Source: a virus
IMG/VR virus record: IMGVR_UViG_3300009529_000055
Span: 1-21,944 of that record
Length of the DNA stretch: 21,944 nt
Strand: one strand, 5' to 3'
Positions 15,478 to 21,714 of this stretch are shown piece after piece. A program made the translations under genes and the position numbers. Position 1 is the first letter of the stretch; each line of letters begins with the position of its first letter. The notes under the pieces are model-generated. The model saw only the letters and a program-made list of their open reading frames with translations. It did no database searches and was not told the origin of the DNA.

Positions 15478-16022
15478 AATTAAGCATCTTAATATGTACT
15501 TTAGAAAATAGAAAGACTTTGTTTAACGTCTTGTTAGCTGAACTAAAGAAACAATCTAAAGGTTTTAAGGTGGAAATTTTATCTGATTGTGATAATGGAG
15601 AGCAGACTATCGGCGCAAAAAGAAACAAACTTCTTCAAAAAGCTACAGGCGAATATGTTTGTTTTATAGATGATGACGACTGGGTGGATTCTGAGTATAT
15701 TTCTAAGATCATGGAAGCCCTGGAGTTTAACCCTGATTGCGTTCAATTAATAGGAGTTATGAACACGAACGGTTTTAATAAAGTAAGGTTTGAGCATTCT
15801 ATTAATTTCGGTGTTTATTCAAATCATAAAGGAGTTTACTATCGTCCTCCTAATCATTTAAACCCTATAAAGACAGAGATAGCTCAGCAGTTTAAATTTC
15901 CAGAGTCAAACTTCGGTGAGGACACGAACTGGGCTTTGCAGATAAGAGACTCAGGGCTTTTAAAAGAAGAAGAAAAGACCTTTAAAGTTCTTTATCATTA
16001 TCGGTTTAAGTCAAAAAAATAA
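15474..16022 (+). CDS. Glycosyltransferase family 2, second of tandem pair
   Basis: The 182-residue enzyme repeats the plan of the gene before it: MKLSILICTLENR, TIGAKRNKLLQ (45-55), metal site IDDDDW (65-70) and ESNFGEDTNW with the catalytic ED pair. Strand order and spacing match so well that the two are probably ancient duplicates, now clearly diverged and perhaps adding different sugars. The start overlaps the previous stop by 4 nt. It ends the glycan island; only 57 bases follow before the next gene and these hold a promoter. Confidence 0.87.
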   Translation: MKLSILICTLENRKTLFNVLLAELKKQSKGFKVEILSDCDNGEQTIGAKRNKLLQKATGEYVCFIDDDDWVDSEYISKIMEALEFNPDCVQLIGVMNTNGFNKVRFEHSINFGVYSNHKGVYYRPPNHLNPIKTEIAQQFKFPESNFGEDTNWALQIRDSGLLKEEEKTFKVLYHYRFKSKK

Positions 16023-16027
16023 AATAA

Positions 16028-16060
16028 TTGTATCTTAATTAATATTTTTACGTACTTTTG
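16028..16060 (+). promoter_or_regulatory. Bacteroidota-type promoter for the capsid operon
   Basis: TTG at 16028-16030 and TACTTTTG at 16053-16060 are 22 nt apart. This matches the flavobacterial consensus TTG-N17-23-TAnnTTTG with no mismatch. Transcription should begin near 16064-16068, shortly before the ATG at 16080. It lies in one of only two non-coding gaps longer than 50 bases, right between the glycan genes and the scaffold/capsid genes, so it probably gives extra capsid-gene transcription. Confidence 0.72.
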
Positions 16061-16079
16061 TATAAACTAAACTCTTCCA

Positions 16080-16247
16080 ATGTTACAACAAGGACAAATC
16101 AGAATACATTTTAAAAATGGTACTCAGAGCATACATCCTGAGTTAAATAAAAATAATATAGTGCGTTTATTCACAGAAGAAATTGCAAGGATAGAACACT
16201 TTAAGCCCATTGTTGAAACAAGAGGACGACCCAAAAAGACTATATGA
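16080..16247 (+). CDS. Small protein with basic RGRPKK tail
   Basis: A 55-residue frame is the first gene after the promoter. It reads MLQQGQIRIHFKNGTQ and ends TRGRPKKTI, where GRP flanked by basic residues resembles an AT-hook that binds the minor groove of AT-rich DNA. The rest has a short helix (FTEEIARIEHF). Its stop overlaps the scaffold start as ATGA, so it may act partly as a translational lead-in. The function is unknown; it could also be a small virion protein. Confidence 0.6.
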   Translation: MLQQGQIRIHFKNGTQSIHPELNKNNIVRLFTEEIARIEHFKPIVETRGRPKKTI

Positions 16248-17116
16248 AAACAGGAGACTTAATTAGCTCGTTAGCAAAGCAGACTGGAACTGAAATATCA
16301 GAAGAACAGTCTAAGGTGATTCAAGAAATCACGCAAGAAATACCAGATGAAGTGGCAAATCAAATTAAAACAAATCTTTTTACAAAAGAATCTGCTCTAG
16401 CTAATCCCGATATTATTAATAAGCTGAAAGCCGAAAGCCTTGACGCTGTTGATGGTAAACTGAAGGATATGGCAAAGGACTTTGGTCTTGATGACGGTTT
16501 TATTCATAACCTAAATGAGGTCAAAGGTACTTATAACAGGATGGACTCAGTAAAAAAAGCAGTTTTAGAAGCGCACAAACAATCTCTTTTAAACAAAGAG
16601 ACTAAGGGTGGAGATTTGCAAGATGAGATCGCTAACTTAAACAAAGAACTAGCCAATCTTAAAGATACTACTATAGGAAAACAAGATCATGACGATGTTG
16701 TTAAGACCTACGAAGACAAGCTTAAAGAACACGCTAGTAGAATGTTAAACCTACGTGCAGAGAGTTTATTCTCTAATGCTAAATGGGCAATGGACATCAG
16801 TCCAGAAGCCAACTTACAGACTGCAATGGGACTTTTAAACAGCGAACTTAAAAACAAAGAACTAAGTCTGGTAAACACTAACGGACATCTGTCCCTGCAG
16901 ACAAAAGAAGGAAGCGAGTTTTATGTGGAAAACAAACCAATTACTCCACAAGAATTTGCGAACAATCTATTGGCTGGTCATAAACTCCTAAAGGTTTCAG
17001 AACCAACCCAGACGACGCCGACTGTAGTTAATACAACGACTGACCCTGGTCTAATGGAAGCTGTAAACCAAGCGAATCAACTTAATGCTGATTTGAATAA
17101 GTTAGGAGAACTCTAA
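16244..17116 (+). CDS. Capsid scaffold protein
   Basis: The 290-residue protein is acidic, helical and coiled-coil rich, and lies 14 nt before the major capsid gene, the classic place and character of a scaffold. A clear heptad region spans about residues 122-165 (LQDEIANLNKELANLKD onward). The C-terminal 45 residues become Thr/Asn/Gln-rich and end with a short helix (MEAVNQANQLNADLNKLGEL), which in other scaffolds contacts the capsid protein. No Ser-His-Asp protease pattern is visible, so it does not appear to be a protease-scaffold fusion. Confidence 0.78.
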   Translation: MKTGDLISSLAKQTGTEISEEQSKVIQEITQEIPDEVANQIKTNLFTKESALANPDIINKLKAESLDAVDGKLKDMAKDFGLDDGFIHNLNEVKGTYNRMDSVKKAVLEAHKQSLLNKETKGGDLQDEIANLNKELANLKDTTIGKQDHDDVVKTYEDKLKEHASRMLNLRAESLFSNAKWAMDISPEANLQTAMGLLNSELKNKELSLVNTNGHLSLQTKEGSEFYVENKPITPQEFANNLLAGHKLLKVSEPTQTTPTVVNTTTDPGLMEAVNQANQLNADLNKLGEL

Positions 17117-17130
17117 ATAACTAACTAAAA

Positions 17131-18237
17131 ATGGCACAAGGATTAGGCTTTGCCGATTCACTTACAAGGCATATTGCTAAAGTGACGGCAGAAAACACGC
17201 CAGATTATAAATTAAACTGGCAGGGAGCATTGAATCTCCTAAAAACAAATAGAAATGCTGATGTAGTTCGTTTAAACGACGCTACTGACGAAGGACACAG
17301 AAGGAACGTAATCATTAAAGCACGACAAAGATGGAACGTATCTCATACAGATACTGCTCATTCATGCGATAATGTGAACGTACCAGCTTATTATGAGCGA
17401 ACTGTTCCTTTAACTGGATTCCGACAAATAGCTTTGTATATAGATGACGAAACTATTGCAAGGTATCCTTACGAAGCATCTAAAAATTCCTCTTTAGGAA
17501 CACCATCTACACCCATCATGCACGAATTTTTGCTGATGATTAAAGATAGTGCAGATGCTTTACTTAGTGGTGTAAATCAGGACTTGTATACATTAATGGC
17601 AGCTAATATCGGTGTCAATGTAAGGACTGGAAACAACGCAGCTTCAGCAATTAACTTGTCACTAGACACGACTAACAACCCATTAAGTCAAGGACTTACT
17701 CAGGTATTAACAGACTATCAGTTAAACGAATCTAGAGGACGACCAATGATGGTGGGAAGTGGTTTGGTGCATAACTTTATGCTTCAACAAGCAGCTAAAG
17801 GAATTGATCAGGCAGGAATTGAGACGCCAATTTTGGCTAACAACTTTCAGTTTTTTCAAGACCCTTTTTCAGCTACAGCACTTGGTGCTAACGAAGCGAT
17901 TGTTTATGAGCCTGAAGTGGTTCAACTCGTGGAATACATGCGTTACAAAGGCTTTAAGGCTGGAGACAAGCTAACATCTTACTTCTTTACTTTTATGTTG
18001 CCTATGCAGGTATCAGACAGGGTGAAGATGGTTGAGTTTGACGCTCAATTAAAGTACCATGACTGTCCGACGACGCTAACAGATGCTTATTACGGCACAA
18101 GCGTTACAGTGGATAAGGGATGGGCTTTGATTATCTCTAAGGACTTTGGTTTATTCACGGTAGACCAAGCATATAGAGCAACTGACCGATTAAACGGTAA
18201 CAGAGGTTCATACAGATATTCGTTCACAAACGTATAA
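17131..18237 (+). CDS. Major capsid protein
   Basis: A 368-residue protein placed between the scaffold and a strong terminator, followed by neck genes. N-terminal residues 1-60 are helical; NLLKTNRNADVVRLND and later EFDAQLKYHDCP and GSYRYSFTNV fit an HK97-fold shell protein with mixed helices and sheets. The ATG is preceded by the A-rich leader ACTAACTAAAA, a good Bacteroidota start. A promoter 1.1 kb upstream and a hairpin right after would give an abundant transcript. No separate maturation protease gene lies nearby. The name rests on order and general character rather than on a strict signature. Confidence 0.84.
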   Translation: MAQGLGFADSLTRHIAKVTAENTPDYKLNWQGALNLLKTNRNADVVRLNDATDEGHRRNVIIKARQRWNVSHTDTAHSCDNVNVPAYYERTVPLTGFRQIALYIDDETIARYPYEASKNSSLGTPSTPIMHEFLLMIKDSADALLSGVNQDLYTLMAANIGVNVRTGNNAASAINLSLDTTNNPLSQGLTQVLTDYQLNESRGRPMMVGSGLVHNFMLQQAAKGIDQAGIETPILANNFQFFQDPFSATALGANEAIVYEPEVVQLVEYMRYKGFKAGDKLTSYFFTFMLPMQVSDRVKMVEFDAQLKYHDCPTTLTDAYYGTSVTVDKGWALIISKDFGLFTVDQAYRATDRLNGNRGSYRYSFTNV

Positions 18238-18243
18238 CTGTTT

Positions 18244-18280
18244 GGAATTAAGGGGTGGGAACTTCCCACCCCTATATTCC
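18244..18280 (+). terminator. Strong hairpin after the capsid gene
   Basis: GGGGTGGGAA-C-TTCCCACCCC (18252-18272) is a perfect ten-base inverted repeat with one centre base (in practice an eight-pair stem with a five-base loop), extended by GGAAT/ATTCC at 18244-18248 and 18276-18280 around a small mismatch. TTAAATCTTTT follows. In an otherwise AT-rich genome this GC block stands out. It most likely ends or reduces transcription after the capsid gene; it may also protect the 3' end of the mRNA. Confidence 0.78.
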
Positions 18281-18294
18281 TTAAATCTTTTGTT

Positions 18295-19359
18295 ATGAGT
18301 TTAGACTGTCTTAAAGACTATATAGGCGTACAAGGGTGCGCCGTTACTACGCCAGATTCAGGAGTGTTTATTAATCAACTTCCAGGCATAGAATTGGAAA
18401 TGATTGATTCACTAGCTGACGAACAGCAAGTAGACTTCAATGGTGTATGGGATGACGTTCAAGAACGTGCAGTTAGAAGATTAAAGACCGACGTAAATGC
18501 TGAGTTTAAAAAACGTTATAAGTTAAAAAACATCACCGAGTCTATTAATATGGCTCGTATAATAGACACTACTAGCACAACAGCAGGAGCAGCACAATAT
18601 AGAGGTGTTGCTTTGACCTTAAACAGAAGCGATGAAAACTTCGCTTATTCCAATCTCCAGACTTTTTACATTCCTGATATTAGTCTCTACTTTACTTCTT
18701 TAGACGCTACGACAATAAAGATTTTTGATCTACGTACAGGGACAGAACTTTATACTCAGTCGGTGGTAGCTCCAGCAGCTACAGGATGGACAACAATACA
18801 GATTAACGAAACATTTACTTCTAGAGAACTATATATCTGTTATGACGCTACCAATCTAGATTCTGTACTACAAGACTTAACTAAGCTAAAGAACGCTGTA
18901 AATCGCTCTCAGGGGGTGTGTTCGTTCTCTTGTGGTGGTGGTAATGCCAACGCAGAGTTAAGAGGCGCAACATCTAATATTTCAACTCTAATAACCGAAA
19001 GCGACCTAACGACAGGAGACAACTCTTTTGGTCTTTCAGTTAAGTGGAGTGTTGTTTGTTCTTTTGATTCTTTTGTATGTCAAAACAAAGAACCTTTTTT
19101 ACGTTCACTTTGGTTACTCTTAGGGATTGAGCTTTCAAGAGAAAGACGCTTTACTTCACGTCTAAACGAGTTCACGGCTTTTGACAATAACATGGCTCAG
19201 GAATTAATGAAGATGTTTGAAATTGAGTATAGAGGTGGAATGATGGATGATATTCAATACGAAGGTGAACTTTTCATGGCTATAGATGCTATTAACGTAC
19301 ACAACTCTGACTATTGTATAGAATGTAACTCAGAGGTCAGGGTTTTAGAAATGATATGA
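18295..19359 (+). CDS. Neck/head-tail connector region structural protein
   Basis: The 354-residue protein comes right after the capsid terminator. It begins MSLDCLKDYIGVQGC and has SGVFINQLPGIELEMIDSLADE (residues 22-43) and a helix VDFNGVWDDVQERAVRRLKTDV, a layout I associate with conserved Bacteroidota phage proteins in the connector position. A beta-rich middle follows and many Cys occur (for example CSFSCGGG near 208 and CIECNSEV near the end), which may form disulfides or a metal site. An adaptor role between portal and tail is inferred from position. Confidence 0.6.
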   Translation: MSLDCLKDYIGVQGCAVTTPDSGVFINQLPGIELEMIDSLADEQQVDFNGVWDDVQERAVRRLKTDVNAEFKKRYKLKNITESINMARIIDTTSTTAGAAQYRGVALTLNRSDENFAYSNLQTFYIPDISLYFTSLDATTIKIFDLRTGTELYTQSVVAPAATGWTTIQINETFTSRELYICYDATNLDSVLQDLTKLKNAVNRSQGVCSFSCGGGNANAELRGATSNISTLITESDLTTGDNSFGLSVKWSVVCSFDSFVCQNKEPFLRSLWLLLGIELSRERRFTSRLNEFTAFDNNMAQELMKMFEIEYRGGMMDDIQYEGELFMAIDAINVHNSDYCIECNSEVRVLEMI

Positions 19360-19835
19360 AATATCAGAGCAATTTAGACGATGTAATGGACAATCTGGTT
19401 TTAAAGCTAGAAAGTATAAAAGAAACAAGCCCTGTTTTAAGAGAGATTGCTATCTCTTTGGCTACTTCTAATAATAGGAGAATACATAATGAGGGCAAAG
19501 ACGTAAGTGAATCAAAAATCACTTATAAACGATCTAGAAAAACACCAAAGCAAGGAGCATATTCTAAAGCATACGCAAAAGTTAGATCGTCAAAAGGACG
19601 ACAAACGTCTTATGTAGATTTATCAATGACTGGACAACTAAGCAAAGGTTTTCAAGCACAACCGATTCCAGGTGGGTGGGGTGTAGGCTTTATGACTTCT
19701 TATGGTGGTGATTTATATAAGTATTTAGATAATGATGGCAAAGGTTCATTTGGCAGAGTTTGGGGAATTACAAAAGATGACAAAAGGGCAATAGAAAAAA
19801 CTTTAAGCAAAGAAATTAAAAAGCGATTAAGATAG
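19356..19835 (+). CDS. Virion morphogenesis/neck protein (tail-completion type)
   Basis: The 159-residue basic protein matches the style of the HK97 gp10/phage virion morphogenesis group: an N-terminal helix, a Lys/Arg-rich middle (about 45-80), DLSMTGQLSKGFQ (about 86-98), the GGWGVGF strand and a last helix (DDKRAIEKTLSKEIKKRL). Such proteins sit at the head-tail joint. It overlaps the previous gene as ATGA. Codon use is AT-richer than its neighbours, like the middle of the tape measure gene. Confidence 0.66.
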   Translation: MKYQSNLDDVMDNLVLKLESIKETSPVLREIAISLATSNNRRIHNEGKDVSESKITYKRSRKTPKQGAYSKAYAKVRSSKGRQTSYVDLSMTGQLSKGFQAQPIPGGWGVGFMTSYGGDLYKYLDNDGKGSFGRVWGITKDDKRAIEKTLSKEIKKRLR

Positions 19836-19978
19836 AAATAACAGAATGGTTTTTTATATTAAAAGATTTATCAAATACAAATCCAGAATTATTATATTTG
19901 TTTAAAGGTTTTGAGATTGCAAAAATAGGAGATTACAAGATAAGATATGAAGGAAGCAGAGATCGTCGCACAGATTAA
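19826..19978 (+). CDS. Protein-like 50-codon frame without a standard start
   Basis: The 111 bases between the neck gene and the tail terminator gene are filled by a frame that looks like real protein: IEITEWFFILKDLSNTNPEL and then LYLFKGFEIAKIGDYKIRYEG. It is closed upstream by TAA at 19817-19819, and the only early candidates are ATT 19826 or ATA 19832; there is no ATG, GTG or TTG. It ends at TAA 19976-19978, overlapping the next gene by 32 nt. It could use a rare ATT start or be reached by a -1 shift near TAAAAAG at 19817-19823, which is not a canonical slip site. A decayed gene is also possible. Confidence 0.38.
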   Translation: MKIEITEWFFILKDLSNTNPELLYLFKGFEIAKIGDYKIRYEGSRDRRTD

Positions 19979-20513
19979 CACCGACTTAAAAGGTGGTCAG
20001 TTTGACTCTAAGAAGTTCCAAAAAGGAAGGTTCTCAGGCATTGCTGAACTTGTGGGAAGAAAAGAAGAAACTGTTCCTGCTATTATAGACAATAACGGCA
20101 ACGAAACGATCTTAGTAATTAACGACATATATCCTTTTGAGGTTTATCACCGACATACAGGAAGCAACGTGCAAGAGGTAGAGGGCAACTTCGGTGATCT
20201 TGTTTACCGTCAAGAGACAGCCCAGATGATAATGGTTGTTATCGGAGATCGTAAAAGATTAAAAATGACCAAAGAAGAAATTATAAGTGGAATTTTATTA
20301 GGGATGCCTTTAGAGCTTGGCTCAGCATTCTTAACTACAAATTCGTTAGACAATGCGAATATAATACCAGGAGACTTTAACCTCTCAAAAGTAGATGCGT
20401 GGAACGGCGAATACAACACCGAAACGGTGAAGCTAAAACCAGAAACAATCTTCTTCACTTTAACGTATACGATAGAGACAAGGGCTAAGGTTGATTGTAT
20501 AGATATTTGCTAA
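19947..20513 (+). CDS. Tail terminator/completion-like protein
   Basis: The 188-residue protein lies just before the likely tail tube gene, where tail terminators are encoded. It has an alpha/beta pattern with IYPFEVYHRHTGS, YRQETAQMIMVVIGDR (a long exposed strand) and a final sheet FFTLTYTIETRAKVDC; that last type of strand is usual in tail-terminator and completion folds. There is no enzyme motif. The start ATG 19947 follows an A-rich region. The role as ring protein between tail tube and neck is inferred from order. Confidence 0.58.
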   Translation: MKEAEIVAQINTDLKGGQFDSKKFQKGRFSGIAELVGRKEETVPAIIDNNGNETILVINDIYPFEVYHRHTGSNVQEVEGNFGDLVYRQETAQMIMVVIGDRKRLKMTKEEIISGILLGMPLELGSAFLTTNSLDNANIIPGDFNLSKVDAWNGEYNTETVKLKPETIFFTLTYTIETRAKVDCIDIC

Positions 20514-20529
20514 TTTTAAATTAAAAACA

Positions 20530-21069
20530 ATGAGTGTTTATTATCCAGGGTGTACGACATCACAAGCCGACCCAGTCTGTTCAGATTGCCCAACCAAAGA
20601 ACTCGGAGATATTAGAAGTTTCTTTTTTGTAAAGAGCGACTTTACTTTCACCGACATTACAGCGACAGGCGAATGGACAACAGGACTGAATGCCAAAGAC
20701 ATCTATGTTTTTCCTTACGCAAGGGGAACACTGGAATTGTCTGAGAACCTTCAGCCAGGTTTCGGTGATACAGTGGAAGAATTAGACGGATATGAGTTTA
20801 CGGCTAACGTATTTGAACCAAATTATAAAGCAAATTGTGACTTTTGGAATGACATAAAAAGGAGCAAAGAGTGGAAGTTTGGCTATCGTACTGAGACGCA
20901 AGTTCATTTGTCTGAAAACGTAGCGACAATAATTCCAAAAGCACCGATTCCTGATGACAAGAAGCAGTCAGTCATTTGGAATGCTATCGTAAAATTCACA
21001 CAAGAAGATATTCCGTGTCCATCAGACAAGCCTACAGGCGTCTTTGATGTATGTATTGGAATCAACTAA
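20530..21069 (+). CDS. Probable major tail (tube) protein
   Basis: The 179-residue, beta-rich protein has four Cys in the first 22 residues (GCTTSQ, VCSDCP), an aromatic strand SFFFVKSDFTF, and ends CIGIN. Size, composition and place after the tail terminator fit a siphovirus tube subunit. ATTAAAAACA just before the ATG is a good Bacteroidota-type leader for high expression. It is about 15 kb away from its chaperones and tape measure, because the tail genes are split in this genome. It could be another virion protein, but no better candidate is in the window. Confidence 0.64.
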   Translation: MSVYYPGCTTSQADPVCSDCPTKELGDIRSFFFVKSDFTFTDITATGEWTTGLNAKDIYVFPYARGTLELSENLQPGFGDTVEELDGYEFTANVFEPNYKANCDFWNDIKRSKEWKFGYRTETQVHLSENVATIIPKAPIPDDKKQSVIWNAIVKFTQEDIPCPSDKPTGVFDVCIGIN

Positions 21070-21079
21070 GCTTTAAGCT

Positions 21080-21397
21080 TTGGGATTCTGTACTAACACG
21101 ACACCGACTTGTGATACTTGCTATGAGATTGCAGATGGTAATTGTACTGATGTTTTAAATATCAATTTAGGGATTAACCCTGCTACAACTTACTATCTCA
21201 ATCTTATAGATAAGTTTGATATTACTACTGAATTAACTATCACAACCGACGGAGCTGGTAATTTTACCATTACCCAAATGTGGACAGAGTTCAGTGGAGC
21301 TGTAGAAGTAGAGATATACTCAGACGCAGCACGGACAGTTAAAGTTTCATTTACAATAAGTGGAACGAGTTATAATTGTATAATCTTAAAACAATGA
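21080..21397 (+). CDS. Small Cys-rich beta-structured protein (TTG start)
   Basis: The 105-residue protein begins with a Cys-rich leader (GFCTNTTPTCDTC) like the tail protein before it, then has a beta sandwich-like body ending in YNCIILKQ. The only possible start near the left end is TTG 21080, since a TAA at 21074-21076 closes the frame and no ATG precedes the long conserved-looking part. It starts just after a tandem TAAGCTT repeat. It is likely a virion protein associated with the tail; the similar Cys-rich start may mean shared packing with the tube protein. Confidence 0.55.
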   Translation: MGFCTNTTPTCDTCYEIADGNCTDVLNINLGINPATTYYLNLIDKFDITTELTITTDGAGNFTITQMWTEFSGAVEVEIYSDAARTVKVSFTISGTSYNCIILKQ

Positions 21398-21711
21398 GCA
21401 ACACATTAATAACCGAAGGTGGTCAGGGAAGTATAGACATCACCGATACTGCTTTACATGACTTTTCTAGCACCCCAGTAGGGCAGATTGTCGTCTTAGA
21501 AGATTCAACAGGATTTTCTACAGTTAATATGGAGACTAGGGACGATGATACTCTAGCGTGGAGCGTTTCAGATCAGATTGCAGGAACAGGAACAGCACCA
21601 GGATTCAGTACAGGACACCCTAAAGGAGAATATATTACAGGGATAAACAACAAGCAAAGGTTCGTCGCTGTTCAGTTAAGTGGTGGACGTGTAAGGTGTT
21701 ATTTTACTTAA
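21394..21711 (+). CDS. Small virion structural protein
   Basis: The ATG at 21394 overlaps the previous stop as ATGA and gives 105 residues; an upstream TTG at 21376 is less likely. The protein is rich in Gly, Thr and Asp, with short strands (GQIVVLED, RFVAVQLSGGRVRCYFT) typical of fibre or tail-surface beta structure. No family is recognised. The next gene starts 3 nt after its stop. Confidence 0.58.
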   Translation: MSNTLITEGGQGSIDITDTALHDFSSTPVGQIVVLEDSTGFSTVNMETRDDDTLAWSVSDQIAGTGTAPGFSTGHPKGEYITGINNKQRFVAVQLSGGRVRCYFT

Positions 21712-21714
21712 AAG

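Noticed and set aside
17759-17974. A 71-codon + strand frame inside the capsid gene
   Set aside because: It is an out-of-frame shadow of the capsid gene, with an unusual Phe/Trp/Leu composition and no plausible start region.
19850-19856. TTTTTTA, a canonical slippery heptamer
   Set aside because: The zero frame needed for a -1 slip here is not the frame of any gene in that gap, and the only ATG nearby (19846) would need a +1 shift to reach the coding-like frame.
21069-21081. AAGCTTTAAGCTT as a possible terminator hairpin
   Set aside because: The inverted symmetry is only within short AAGCTT sites, with no GC stem or T-tract; a tandem duplication explains it better.
21376-21393. TTG start six codons upstream of the structural gene at 21394
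   Set aside because: The ATG at 21394 overlaps the previous stop as ATGA, the junction type used throughout this operon.
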